In this document: positions 7,483 to 16,122 of the stretch, piece after piece
Position numbering within the stretch: position 1 is the stretch's first letter
Layout of the letters: each line of letters begins with the position of its first letter
Assembly (NCBI RefSeq): GCF_003426815.1
Contig: NZ_QKYK01000008.1
Coordinates: 62,001 to 126,000, forward strand
Source of the DNA: Desertimonas flava
GTDB taxonomy: Bacteria > Actinomycetota > Acidimicrobiia > Acidimicrobiales > Ilumatobacteraceae
Direction of reading: 5' to 3'
Length of the DNA: 64,000 bases
The notes under the pieces: generated by a model
Databases searched by the model: none
Told to the model about the DNA's origin: nothing
Seen by the model: the letters and a program-made list of their open reading frames with translations, nothing else
Program-made: the position numbers and the translations under genes

Positions 7483-8250
7483 ATGGATCTCGGACTCACC
7501 GGGGCACGTTGCCTCGTGCTCGGCTCGTCGTCGGGTCTCGGGCTCGCCGTGGCCGGCACGCTGGCGGCGGAGGGGGCGGCGGTCGCCGTCACCAGCCGCA
7601 CCGTCGAGCGGGCGGCTGCGGCGCGCAACACCGCTGGCGCAACGGCCGCGCTGGTCGGCGATCTCACCGAGCCCGGCGCCGGCGAGCGCTTCGTCGCCGA
7701 TGCGGTAGCGGCGCTCGGTGGTCTCGACGTGTGCGTGGTCAACACGGGCGGCGGGACGCCCGGCGGCATCATGGACACGGCCGGTCGCGACGATGCGGCC
7801 TACCACTCGATGCTCCGCCCGGCGCTCGAGGTGGCGAGGGCGGCGGCGCCCCATCTCGCCGCAGGAGGCGGGGGACGACTCGTCTTCCTCACCGCCCGTT
7901 CCGTCGTCGAGGCGTCGCCGGACCTCGCCCTGTCGTCGGTGATGCGCAGCGGCGTCGCCGCGGCGGCGAGATCGCTCGCCATCGAGCTGGCGCCGCAGGT
8001 GCTCGTCAACGTCGTCGTCACCGGTCAGTTCGACACTCCGGCCCTCGAGCGCTTCGAGTCGGCGAAGGCTGCGGCGACCGGGCTCACCCCTGAGGAGGTG
8101 CGGGCCGAGCACGTGGCGGCGACGCCGCTGGGTCGGCTCGGCACGGCCGCCGAGTTCGCCGACGTCGTGGCGTTCTTGTGCTCGGCGCGCAGCTCGTTCG
8201 TGACGGGCAGCGTGGTGCGCGTCGACGGCGGCGCCGTCCGCGGCTTCTGA
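7483..8250 (+). CDS. SDR-family protein lacking the classical catalytic Tyr
   Basis: 255 residues with the Rossmann glycine motif [12 protein letters not shown], a variant NTGGG in place of NNAG, and a C-terminal [14 protein letters not shown]. Where classical SDRs have YxxxK this one reads [11 protein letters not shown], so the Tyr is missing and Lys is Arg. The BKR-like SDR subgroup is known to deviate from the catalytic tetrad in this way. It may be a non-canonical reductase or a binding protein. It is the last gene of the OCD-GlcG-ALDH operon and ends 7 bp before a palindromic repeat. Confidence 0.8.
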   Translation: MDLGLTGARCLVLGSSSGLGLAVAGTLAAEGAAVAVTSRTVERAAAARNTAGATAALVGDLTEPGAGERFVADAVAALGGLDVCVVNTGGGTPGGIMDTAGRDDAAYHSMLRPALEVARAAAPHLAAGGGGRLVFLTARSVVEASPDLALSSVMRSGVAAAARSLAIELAPQVLVNVVVTGQFDTPALERFESAKAAATGLTPEEVRAEHVAATPLGRLGTAAEFADVVAFLCSARSSFVTGSVVRVDGGAVRGF

Positions 8251-8257
8251 TCAGATG

Positions 8258-8290
8258 GGTAACAGATGGTGCCGGGCACCATCTGTTACC
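8258..8290. repeat. RGTGCC-N-GGCACY palindrome, subfamily B copy 2
   Basis: Same arms as the copy at 3231 (GGTAACAGATGGTGCC and complement) around a central G at 8274: 33 bp, perfect. It lies between convergent genes and supplies the TAA stop (8286-8288) of the DUF1330 gene. Confidence 0.9.
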
Positions 8291-8594
8291 GGGCGAGGAG
8301 GACGGCGCGCACGGAGGCGGCGCCCTCGCGGAGCGGCTTGAGCGCCAGGTAGTCGGGGCACGTCCAGAACGCCTCGGCGTCGGCGGCCGACGGGAACTCG
8401 ACGAGGTGCCAGCGGCCGTGTGTCGGTGCCCCCTCGAGGGCCCGGCCGGGGACGGCCCGGGCGAGGTAGCGACCGCCGAAGCGTTCGATCAAGGCGGGCA
8501 CGGCTGCCCGGTAGCGGTCGTAGTCGGCGACGGCGTCGGGGCCGGCGTCGGCGTCGACCTCCACCTCGAACACGGCGTACACGGGCTCGGTCAC
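8286..8594 (-). CDS. DUF1330-family small protein
   Basis: 102 residues with the dimeric alpha-beta barrel pattern of DUF1330: VYAVFEVEVDADAG, YDRYRAAVPALIERFGGRYLAR and HLVEFPSAADAEAFWTCPDYLALKPLREGAASVRAVLLA. The family fold resembles small monooxygenases and isomerases; function is unknown. It overlaps the end of the GntR gene (ATGA at 8591-8594), so the two are co-expressed. Its stop codon lies inside a palindromic repeat, so the repeat may have set the present C-terminus. Confidence 0.85.
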   Translation of the reverse strand: MTEPVYAVFEVEVDADAGPDAVADYDRYRAAVPALIERFGGRYLARAVPGRALEGAPTHGRWHLVEFPSAADAEAFWTCPDYLALKPLREGAASVRAVLLAR

Positions 8595-9319
8595 GTCGGC
8601 GCGGCCTCCTCGGCCGCCGCGCTCCGGTCGGCGGCGGTCTCGTAGGCGCCGAGCGCCCTGGTGATGTGTTCGATGCCGAGGCGTTCGGCCGTGGTCGCGT
8701 CACCCGCGGCGATCGCCTCGACGATGTCGGCGTGCTCGGCCCACGACTGGTGTGACCGCTCGCGGATACGCGAGGCGTAGATCCAGCGGATGATGTCGGA
8801 CAGCCGCCCGAGCATCGCCGCCAGCAGTTGGTTGTCGGCTGCCACGGCGAGCGCGCCGTGGAACTCGGTGTTGAGCGCCGGCAACGTCTCCAGGCGCCCG
8901 GCTTCGACGGCCGCCGCACCGCGGCGCACCACGTCGCGCAGCGCGTCGACGTCGGCGGGCGTGGCCCGGAGGGCAGCCAGTCCGGCCACCAGTCCTTCGA
9001 GCGGTCGGCGCACCTCGAACAGGTCGCGGGCGTTGCGGGCGTCGACAGTGGCCACCCGCGCTCCGCGCCGCGGCTCGATGACGACGAAGCCCTCGGTCGA
9101 CAGCGTCCGCAGGGCGTCGCGGATCGGGTTGCGCGAGACGTCGAAGCGGGCGGCGATCTCCTCCTCGACCAGTCGCGCGCCCTGCGGGTACAGCCCGCCG
9201 ATGATCGCCGTGCGGAGCTCGTCGAGCACCGCCTGACCGAGGTTGAGGTGCCGCGACCCGATGGTGTCACGGCGCCAACCGGCACTGCCGTCGGCCGGCC
9301 CCGCAGACCCCGTGCTCAC
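8591..9319 (-). CDS. GntR-family regulator, FCD (FadR-type) subfamily
   Basis: 242 residues. The N-terminal winged helix has VLDELRTAIIGGLYPQGARLVEEEIAARFDVSRNPIRDALRTLSTEGFVVIEPRRGARVA. The C-terminal helical FCD domain carries metal- or ligand-binding residues around NTEFHGALAVAADN and HADIVEAIAAGD. The start is a GTG at 9319, inside the first unit of an 11-bp phased repeat. It is divergent from the ABC importer operon and is the best candidate to bind the 13-bp sites at 1277, 4443 and 9378 (inference). Other FCD regulators sit at 18002 and 40342. Confidence 0.88.
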   Translation of the reverse strand: MSTGSAGPADGSAGWRRDTIGSRHLNLGQAVLDELRTAIIGGLYPQGARLVEEEIAARFDVSRNPIRDALRTLSTEGFVVIEPRRGARVATVDARNARDLFEVRRPLEGLVAGLAALRATPADVDALRDVVRRGAAAVEAGRLETLPALNTEFHGALAVAADNQLLAAMLGRLSDIIRWIYASRIRERSHQSWAEHADIVEAIAAGDATTAERLGIEHITRALGAYETAADRSAAAEEAAPT

Positions 9320-9364
9320 CGTGTGCTCACCGCGCCCTCACCGTTCGCTCACCATTGACTCACC
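9315..9364. repeat. Five CTCACC hexamers at exact 11-bp spacing
   Basis: CTCACC begins at 9315, 9326, 9337, 9348 and 9359 with unrelated 5-bp spacers, so all copies face one side of the helix. The array lies between the GntR start codon and operator 3. It looks like a multi-site regulator platform; it could also be a decayed tandem repeat. Confidence 0.8.
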
Positions 9365-9377
9365 ACTCTTGTGTACT

Positions 9378-9390
9378 GTATACAGTATTC
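9378..9390. promoter_or_regulatory. Candidate GntR operator 3 upstream of the ABC importer
   Basis: GTATACAGTATTC is the reverse complement of GAATACTGTATAC, matching operator 1 at 12 of 13 positions. It lies 122 bp upstream of the solute-binding protein start, inside a larger palindrome TACTGTATACAGTA (9374-9387). Confidence 0.6.
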
Positions 9391-9512
9391 ACCCGGCCGA
9401 AAAGCTACGGAAACACGGTCGTGGGACGCTCTGGGGGTCGTGCGGCGGGCATCTCGCCCGCCGTCCCGTCATTCGCGGCGGCAGCGAGCATCAACACATG
9501 AGGGAGGGGCGC

Positions 9513-11054
9513 ATGCGCTCACGTTGGAGAGTTCGGACCGTACTCGCGGCGGTGGCCGCAGTGGGGGCAACCACGGTCACATCGGTGGGAATCGGGGCTG
9601 CGGGAGCGGCGCCGACACACGTCCAGGCAGCGGTCGAGGGTGCCGAGATCACGATCGCCCTCGGCTCCGAGCCGACCAGCCTCGACCCGCACATCGTCGA
9701 CGACGGCGGCGAGCGGGCGATCAACGACAACATCTACGAGACGCTGCTGACCCGCACCCCGGAGGGCGAGCTCTCCCCCGGCCTGGCCACGGCGCTGCCG
9801 ACGCAGATCGACGACGTCACGTGGGAGTTCACGTTGCGCGAAGGCGTCACGTTCCACAACGGCGAACCGTTCAACGCCGACTCCGTCGTGGCGACGATCG
9901 AGCGCATGGTCGGCCTCGTCGAGCGCGGCGAGACCGACAACAGCGGCTTCTACGCCACGATCACCGGGGCCGAGGCCGTCGACGAGCTGACGGTGCGCAT
10001 CACCACCGACGGGCCCGACGGCGTGCTGCCCGCCCGCATGTACTGGCTCAAGCAGATCCCGGCCAGCGCGGCCGAGGTCGCCGACCTCAGCGACGAACCG
10101 ATCGGCACCGGGCCCTACAAGTTCGACGGCCGCAACCAGGGCGTCGACATCACCATCGTCGTCAACGAGGACTACTGGGGAGAGCCGGGCACGATCGCCA
10201 AGGTCACCTACGAGTTCGTCGACGACAGCGCCACGCGCCTCGCCGGCCTCAAGTCGGGCCGCTACGACCTGATCACCAACCTCGCCCCGCAGGACGTCGA
10301 ACAAGCGCCGGCGTACGCCTCGGTGCAGGGCCAGGAGCACCCGGTCCTCATCCTCGACGCCGACGAGGGCATCACGGCCGATCCCAACGTGCGGCTTGCG
10401 CTCAACCTCGCCGTCGACCGCGAGGCGATCGCCGAGAACACGTTCGGCGGGTTCGCCACTCCCGACAACGGACAGCTGCTGTCGCCGTCGATCGTCGGTC
10501 ACAACGAGAATCTCGAGGTGATCCCCTACGACCCCGACGAGGCCAAGCGCCTCCTCGAGGAGGCCGGAGTCGCCGGTGAGACGATCGAGCTCGTCGGCGA
10601 GTCGGGGCGTTGGCTCAAGGACCGTGAACTGCTCGAGGCGATCGCCGGCTACTGGACCGCCGTCGGTCTCGACGTCCAGCTCGAGATCCTCGAGTTCGGC
10701 GCCTACCTCGACGTGCTGTTCGATCGGGAGAACCGGGCCGACTCGATCTACGTGTCGAGCTCCAACGACCTGCTCGACCCCGACCGCCAGCTGGCCACCT
10801 ACTACGAGGCCGGTGGAGTCGGCTCGTCCAACAGCGACGAGGCCCTCGCTGCGTTGATCGCCGACGGTCGGGCCGAGCTCGACCCCGACGCTCGTGAGGC
10901 CATCTACGAGGAGGCGATGCAGCTCGCCTACGACCAGGCGCTGTTCGTGTGGCTGGTGAACAACGAGGACATCTACGGCCTCGCCGACAACATCTCGTGG
11001 ACGCCACGGGTGGACGCCAAGCTCCTCGTCGTGGAGATGGCTGTCGTCGAGTGA
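9513..11054 (+). CDS. Extracellular solute-binding protein, family 5 (peptide type)
   Basis: 513 residues. It starts with a signal sequence (MRSRWRVR, then an Ala/Val-rich core ending GAAGAAPTHVQA); no lipobox Cys is visible. Family hallmarks are ALGSEPTSLDPHIVDDG, FTLREGVTFHNGEPFNADSVV, GTGPYKF and NVRLALNLAVDREAIAENTFGG. It delivers a peptide, opine or other small organic ligand to the permeases encoded next. ATG at 9513 is chosen for the AGGGAGGGG ribosome site at 9501-9509. The 5' leader contains an 8-bp hairpin (9443-9463). A stem-loop after the gene may favour higher expression than the permeases. Confidence 0.9.
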   Translation: MRSRWRVRTVLAAVAAVGATTVTSVGIGAAGAAPTHVQAAVEGAEITIALGSEPTSLDPHIVDDGGERAINDNIYETLLTRTPEGELSPGLATALPTQIDDVTWEFTLREGVTFHNGEPFNADSVVATIERMVGLVERGETDNSGFYATITGAEAVDELTVRITTDGPDGVLPARMYWLKQIPASAAEVADLSDEPIGTGPYKFDGRNQGVDITIVVNEDYWGEPGTIAKVTYEFVDDSATRLAGLKSGRYDLITNLAPQDVEQAPAYASVQGQEHPVLILDADEGITADPNVRLALNLAVDREAIAENTFGGFATPDNGQLLSPSIVGHNENLEVIPYDPDEAKRLLEEAGVAGETIELVGESGRWLKDRELLEAIAGYWTAVGLDVQLEILEFGAYLDVLFDRENRADSIYVSSSNDLLDPDRQLATYYEAGGVGSSNSDEALAALIADGRAELDPDAREAIYEEAMQLAYDQALFVWLVNNEDIYGLADNISWTPRVDAKLLVVEMAVVE

Positions 11055-11061
11055 TTCGGAT

Positions 11062-11103
11062 CGTGGTCCCGCAGGCGGCAGGGCGCGCCCCTGCGGGACC
11101 ACG
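11062..11103 (+). promoter_or_regulatory. Intercistronic stem-loop
   Basis: A perfect 14-bp stem (11062-11075 with 11090-11103, arm CGTGGTCCCGCAGG) encloses a 14-nt loop, directly after the binding-protein stop and 37 bp before the permease start. With no T-run it is more likely an mRNA-stabilising hairpin that raises binding-protein yield than a full terminator. Confidence 0.7.
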
Positions 11104-11140
11104 GCCGTGCTCGCGGGGAACGAGCTGATGGGACGGAGTC

Positions 11141-12061
11141 ATGGGTAGGTACTTGGGCGAACGCCTCCTCCAGGGGATCATCGTGATCATCGGCGTGAGC
11201 ACGCTCGTGTTCGTGATCACGCGGATGATCGGCGACCCGGTGAACTTCATCCTGCCGCTCTCGGCGTCGCAGGAGCAGCGCGACGAACTGCGCACCGCCC
11301 TCGGCTTCGACCGCTCGATCTTCTCGCAGTTCGGATCCTTCATCGCCGATGCCGTGCGGCTCGACTTCGGCGACTCCACCTACTTCCGCAACACCGACGC
11401 CCTCGACATCGTGTTCCGGTTCTTGCCCAAGACGCTGCAACTGGTCGGCGCCGGCATGGTGGTGGCCCTCCTGGTGTCGGTGCCGCTGGGCGCGATCGCC
11501 GCCCTGCGGCCCGGCAAGCTGCTCGACAAGGCGCTCGTCACACTCAGCCTCATCGGGCTGGCGTCGCCGCAGTTCTTCCTCGGCCAGGTGATCCTGCTGC
11601 TGACGAGCGTGCGCTTCAACCTCGTCCAGTTCGGTAACGGCCCCTGGACGCACCTGATCTTCCCGGCCCTCACGCTCGCCCTGCCGAGCATCGGCCGCCT
11701 CACGATGGTGGTGCGCTCGGCGATGATCGACGAGCTCAACAGCCAGTACGTGAAGGCCGCGACGGCCAAGGGTGTGAGCCGCACGCGCATCGTGGGCGTG
11801 CACGCCCTGCGCAACTCGGCGATCCCGTTCGTCACGCTGTACGGCTGGGAGCTGATCCGGGCGCTCGCCGGCTACACGCTCGTCGTCGAGGCGGTGTTCG
11901 ACTGGCCCGGGCTCGGCGACCTCGCGATCCTCGCCATCAAGGAGCGCGACTTCTACCTGATCCAGACGATCGTCTTCGTCGTCGCCGTGATGGTCGTGAT
12001 CGTCAACATCGCCGTCGACCTCGTCTACAAACTCATCGACCCCAGGGTCCGGCTGGCATGA
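11141..12061 (+). CDS. Peptide-type ABC transporter permease (DppB/OppB-like)
   Basis: 306 residues with about six membrane spans, starting at LLQGIIVIIGVSTLVFVITRMIGDP, the classic DppB/OppB N-terminus. The cytoplasmic EAA loop that contacts the ATPases is YVKAATAKGVSRTRIVGVHALRNSAIPFVTL. It is the second gene of the importer operon and is followed after 10 nt by the partner permease gene. Together they form the inner-membrane channel for the ligand bound by the family-5 protein. Confidence 0.92.
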   Translation: MGRYLGERLLQGIIVIIGVSTLVFVITRMIGDPVNFILPLSASQEQRDELRTALGFDRSIFSQFGSFIADAVRLDFGDSTYFRNTDALDIVFRFLPKTLQLVGAGMVVALLVSVPLGAIAALRPGKLLDKALVTLSLIGLASPQFFLGQVILLLTSVRFNLVQFGNGPWTHLIFPALTLALPSIGRLTMVVRSAMIDELNSQYVKAATAKGVSRTRIVGVHALRNSAIPFVTLYGWELIRALAGYTLVVEAVFDWPGLGDLAILAIKERDFYLIQTIVFVVAVMVVIVNIAVDLVYKLIDPRVRLA

Positions 12062-12071
12062 GGGGGCTCGG

Positions 12072-13073
12072 ATGACCGCCACCGACGAATACTCCGCCCA
12101 TCAGCACGACGTCGACGAGGCGGTGCAGGAGGAGGAGACCCTCGAGGGGCGCCCGTACGAATTGCAGGCGGCGACCCGCGGTCTGTTCGCCGAGCTGCGA
12201 GCCGACCGGGCCGGACTGCTGTCGGCCGTGTTCCTCCTCATCGTCGTCATCGCCGGCTTCAGTGCTCCTCTGCTCGCCCCGTACGGGCCGGTCGAAGGCA
12301 ACCCATCGACGTCGAACATCCCGCCGGTGTGGGACGGCGGCTCGTGGTCGCACGTGCTCGGCACCGACATGCAGGGCTACGACGTGCTCTCCCGGCTCAT
12401 GTACGGATCGCGGACCACGCTGCTCATCGGCCTCGGCGTCGTGGCCATCGCCGGCATCTTCGGCGTCGCCCTCGGCATGCTCGCCGGGTACAAGGGCGGC
12501 CGCGTCGACCGCTGGCTGATGCGCTGGGTCGACGTGCAGGTGGCCTTTCCCGGCCTCCTCATCGCCCTGATCATGATCGCCGTGCTCGGCCCGAGCATGT
12601 CGTCGCTGATCTTCGTGCTCGCCTTCAACGGCTGGATGGTCTACGCCCGCATGACGCGGGGTGTCGTGCTGTCGGCCAAGGAGCGTCTCTACGTGGAGGC
12701 CGCCGAGATGATCGGCTGCAAGCCCCGGCGGGTGATGTTCCGGCACATCCTCCCGAACCTCACGTCCTCGCTCGTCACGCTGGCGGTGCTCGAGTTCGCC
12801 CGCATCATCCTCGCCGAGGCCACGCTGTCGTTCCTCGGCCTCGGTCTGCAGTTCCCCGCGGTGTCGCTCGGCGTGATGGCCAACAGCGGGCGCGACGCCT
12901 TCTTCTCACTTCCCCGCCTCGCCATCATCCCTGGCATCGCCATCACGCTGATCGTGCTCGCCGTCAACTTCCTCGCCTCGTGGCTGCGGGTCGTGTCCGA
13001 CCCGGTCGAGCGCGAGAAGCGCCACGCCGCCGGCGTGGTGTCGTCGGCCGCCGCCACGGCAGGAGACGCGTGA
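12072..13073 (+). CDS. Peptide-type ABC transporter permease (DppC/OppC-like)
   Basis: 333 residues. A polar N-terminal extension of about 50 residues precedes the first span (LLSAVFLLIVVIAGFSAPLLAPYGP), then the DppC hallmark HVLGTDMQGYDVLSRLMYGSRTTLLIG. The EAA loop is YVEAAEMIGCKPRRVMFRHILPNLTSS. It pairs with the preceding DppB-like permease. The stop overlaps the next start (TGATG at 13071-13075), with AGGAG at 13061 as ribosome site. Confidence 0.92.
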   Translation: MTATDEYSAHQHDVDEAVQEEETLEGRPYELQAATRGLFAELRADRAGLLSAVFLLIVVIAGFSAPLLAPYGPVEGNPSTSNIPPVWDGGSWSHVLGTDMQGYDVLSRLMYGSRTTLLIGLGVVAIAGIFGVALGMLAGYKGGRVDRWLMRWVDVQVAFPGLLIALIMIAVLGPSMSSLIFVLAFNGWMVYARMTRGVVLSAKERLYVEAAEMIGCKPRRVMFRHILPNLTSSLVTLAVLEFARIILAEATLSFLGLGLQFPAVSLGVMANSGRDAFFSLPRLAIIPGIAITLIVLAVNFLASWLRVVSDPVEREKRHAAGVVSSAAATAGDA

Positions 13074-14185
13074 TGAACGACATCGACCGCAGTGAGCCGT
13101 TGCTCGAGATCGACCACCTGCGCGTCGACTTCCACTCCCGGCTCGGCACCGTGCACGCCGTACGGGACGTCAGCCTGAACATCGCCAGGGGCGAGACGGT
13201 CGGGCTCGTCGGCGAGTCGGGTTCCGGCAAGAGCGTCACGGCCCAGGCGATCCTCGGCATGATCGAGCTGCCCGGCAAGATCGCCGGCGGCGACGTCCGG
13301 TGGAAGGGTCAGTCGCTCGTCAACGGTCCCGACGTGCGCCAGACGATCGAGCGGGTCCGGGGCAGCGAGATCGCCATGGTGTTCCAGGACCCGATGACGT
13401 CGCTCGACCCGGTGTTCACGATCGGCAGCCAGATGGTCGAGGTGCTCCGGCGGCACCGGTCGATGAGCCGCAAGGAAGCACGCGAGCGCTCGGTCGAGCT
13501 GCTCGACATGGTGGGCATCGCCAACCCTCGCCAGCGTGTCGCCCAGTACCCGTTCGAGATGTCGGGCGGCATGCGCCAGCGCGTGCTCATCGCCATGGCG
13601 CTGGCGTGCGAGCCCGAACTGCTCGTCGCCGACGAGCCGACGACCGCGCTCGACGTGACGATCCAGGCCCAGATCCTCGAGCTCGTCGCCGAGCTCCAGC
13701 AGCGGCTGAAGCTGGCCGTGCTGCTGATCACCCACGATCTCGGCGTCGTCGCCGGGGTGTGCGACCGCGTCGCGGTGATGTACGCCGGCAAGATCATCGA
13801 GGACGCGTCGGCGGCCGATCTCTACGCCGAACCGGCCCATCCGTACTCGGCCGGCCTGTTGCGCTCGACCCCGCGTGTCGACGTGCTGCTCGATCGCCTC
13901 GTCGCCATCGAGGGCGCACCACCCGACCTTCGCCGCCCCCCGAAGGGCTGTGGCTTCGCCGCCCGGTGCACGCTCGTCGAGGCCCGGTGCCGCGCCGAGC
14001 AGCCGGCGCTCGAGATCTTCCGTCCGGCGGAGAGCCCCGAGGCCTCGCCCGGCGATGTCGACCGTTCCGTCGCCTGCTTCCGCGCCGCCGACCTCGTCGA
14101 GGCGGGTCGCAACGCCGCTCAGGCAGTCGACGTCACCGGTGCCGAGGATCCCGCCGCCACGGCCGAGACGACGGTGGCGTCGTGA
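13073..14185 (+). CDS. Oligopeptide ABC transporter ATP-binding protein (DppD-like)
   Basis: 370 residues. Walker A is GESGSGKS, the Q-loop is in [13 protein letters not shown], the signature is SGGMRQR, Walker B is [12 protein letters not shown] and the switch His is in ITHDLG. The C-terminal oligopeptide extension with clustered Cys ([17 protein letters not shown]) is typical of DppD and may bind an Fe-S cluster. About 70 extra Ala/Glu-rich residues follow and look disordered. It overlaps the next gene by GTGA. Confidence 0.93.
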   Translation: MNDIDRSEPLLEIDHLRVDFHSRLGTVHAVRDVSLNIARGETVGLVGESGSGKSVTAQAILGMIELPGKIAGGDVRWKGQSLVNGPDVRQTIERVRGSEIAMVFQDPMTSLDPVFTIGSQMVEVLRRHRSMSRKEARERSVELLDMVGIANPRQRVAQYPFEMSGGMRQRVLIAMALACEPELLVADEPTTALDVTIQAQILELVAELQQRLKLAVLLITHDLGVVAGVCDRVAVMYAGKIIEDASAADLYAEPAHPYSAGLLRSTPRVDVLLDRLVAIEGAPPDLRRPPKGCGFAARCTLVEARCRAEQPALEIFRPAESPEASPGDVDRSVACFRAADLVEAGRNAAQAVDVTGAEDPAATAETTVAS

Positions 14186-15201
14186 CCGCGACCATCGGCA
14201 CCGGCGTTCCCGTCGATCACGACGACGCGCCTGCCGTTGTCGAAGTGGACGACCTCACCGTGCGGTACCCCGTCGGGCGCAGCGGATTCTGGGGGCGTCA
14301 GACCCGTTGGGTGCACGCCGTCGAAGACGTCTCGTTCGCCATCCGGCGGGGCGAGACGCTCGGCCTGGTCGGCGAGTCCGGCTCGGGCAAGACGACCATC
14401 GGCCGCACCGTGCTGCGGCGCATCCCGGTGACGTCCGGGCGCATCCGCTTCCGCGGCGCCGACATCACCACCGTCGGTGGCGAGGAGCTCCGGCGCCTCC
14501 GGCGGCACATGCAGCTCGTCTTCCAGGATCCCTACGCCTCGCTGAACCCGCGTATGTCGGTGCTGCAACTCGTCGCCGAGCCCCTCGTGGTGCACGGGCT
14601 CGCCTCGTCGGTCGACGCGGCACGCGAGGAGGTGGGTGCCCTCCTCGAGCGGTGTGGGCTTCCCGTCGACACCGCCGACCGGCACCCGCACGCCTTCTCC
14701 GGCGGCCAGCGTCAGCGCATCGGCATCGCCCGGGCCCTGGCCCTGCACCCCGACTTCATCGTCGCCGACGAACCGGTGTCGGCACTCGACGTGTCGGTGC
14801 GGGCCCAGGTCGTCAACCTGCTGCAGGATCTGCAAGGCGAGTTCGGGCTGGCCTACCTCTTCATCGCCCACGATCTGTCGGTCGTCCGTCACATCTCGCA
14901 CCGCATCGCCATCCTCTACGCGGGCCGGCTCGTCGAGCTGGCCCCGGCCGACGCGGTGTACGACGAACCGCGTCACCCCTATACAGAGGCGCTTCTGTCG
15001 AGTGTGCCGATCCCCGACCCGCCGATTCAGCGGGCTCGTCAACGCATCGTGCTGCAGGGTGAGATCCCCAACCCGATCGATCCGCCGCCGGGCTGTCGTT
15101 TCCAGACCCGCTGCCCCCTCGTGCAAGATGTCTGTCGGCACGAAACGCCGCCGTTCGTCGAGAAGGCACCCGGTCATTGGGCCGCCTGCCACGTTCGCTG
15201 A
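14182..15201 (+). CDS. Oligopeptide ABC transporter ATP-binding protein (DppF-like)
   Basis: 339 residues from a GTG overlapping the previous stop. Walker [10 protein letters not shown]-loop [14 protein letters not shown], signature FSGGQRQR, Walker [13 protein letters not shown] and IAHDLS are intact. The C-terminal motif [18 protein letters not shown] is the usual DppF Cys cluster. It forms the heterodimeric motor with the DppD-like protein and is the last gene of the five-gene importer operon. Confidence 0.93.
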   Translation: MTATIGTGVPVDHDDAPAVVEVDDLTVRYPVGRSGFWGRQTRWVHAVEDVSFAIRRGETLGLVGESGSGKTTIGRTVLRRIPVTSGRIRFRGADITTVGGEELRRLRRHMQLVFQDPYASLNPRMSVLQLVAEPLVVHGLASSVDAAREEVGALLERCGLPVDTADRHPHAFSGGQRQRIGIARALALHPDFIVADEPVSALDVSVRAQVVNLLQDLQGEFGLAYLFIAHDLSVVRHISHRIAILYAGRLVELAPADAVYDEPRHPYTEALLSSVPIPDPPIQRARQRIVLQGEIPNPIDPPPGCRFQTRCPLVQDVCRHETPPFVEKAPGHWAACHVR

Positions 15202-15228
15202 ATCCCCCACTGCCAGGAGTACCAACCG

Positions 15229-16080
15229 ATGACCACCGCCAGACCGACCTCCACCAGCGCGGGCGTCGGCGGCGTGGCCGAGCCGAGCGCTGACGAGGCC
15301 CCGATCCGGCTCGGCGTGATTGCCGTCGTCGGTGTGCTCGCCGGGTTCCTGGCCGGCATGTTCGGCGTGGGCGGCGGCATCCTCATCGTCCCCGGTCTGG
15401 TGATGGGCGCGCGCATGAGCCAACGCCTCGCCCACGGCACGTCGCTCGCCGCGGTCGTGCCGATCTCGATCGCGTCGCTCGCCAGCTACGCGGTCAACGA
15501 CAACGTCGACTGGAACGTCGGCATCTGGTTGGCGATCGGCGCCATCGCCGGCGCGGTGATCGGAACCAAGCTGCTCGACATCCTTCCGCACCGCACGCTC
15601 GGCGTGCTGTTCGCCATCGTCTTGCTGGCCTCGGCCGTGCGGCTGTTCATCGCCACCGATGCCGACGGCCGCACCGGCATGACGGTCGCCATGGCGTTGT
15701 CGCTCGTGCTCGTCGGTCTCGTGACCGGCATCCTCGCGGGGCTGCTCGGTGTGGGCGGCGGCATCGTGATGGTGCCGGCGATGATCCTGCTGTTCAAGGT
15801 GCCACCGGCGATCGCCAAGGGCACCTCGGCGTTCGTGATCATCCCCACCGCGATCATGGGCACGTGGCGCAACCGAGCGAAGCGCAACACGCACCTCAAA
15901 GCGGCGCTTGTCATCGGTTTGGCCGGCATCGTGACGGCGGCGATCGGCGGCGTGATCGCCGACAAGATGAGCGACGACGTGTCGAACATCCTGTTCGCCA
16001 CGCTCTTGACCATCGTGGCCATCCGCCTGCTGTGGCAGCTCTACCGCAGTCGCAGCGCCGCTGCCGCGCCGGCGAAGTGA
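15229..16080 (+). CDS. TauE/SafE-family membrane permease
   Basis: 283 residues made of two homologous halves, each opening with the TauE/SafE glycine motif: FLAGMFGVGGGILIVPGLV (about residue 38) and LAGLLGVGGGIVMVPAMI (about 175). About eight membrane spans are predicted. The family exports or takes up sulfonates, sulfoacetate or other organic anions; the substrate is not known. AGGAG at 15215 is the ribosome site. It lies 27 bp after the ABC operon and may be read from it; a second TauE/SafE gene follows. Confidence 0.9.
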   Translation: MTTARPTSTSAGVGGVAEPSADEAPIRLGVIAVVGVLAGFLAGMFGVGGGILIVPGLVMGARMSQRLAHGTSLAAVVPISIASLASYAVNDNVDWNVGIWLAIGAIAGAVIGTKLLDILPHRTLGVLFAIVLLASAVRLFIATDADGRTGMTVAMALSLVLVGLVTGILAGLLGVGGGIVMVPAMILLFKVPPAIAKGTSAFVIIPTAIMGTWRNRAKRNTHLKAALVIGLAGIVTAAIGGVIADKMSDDVSNILFATLLTIVAIRLLWQLYRSRSAAAAPAK

Positions 16081-16122
16081 CGTCGGCGACGTGGTCGGCG
16101 AGCTGATCGGCGACGGTCCGAG

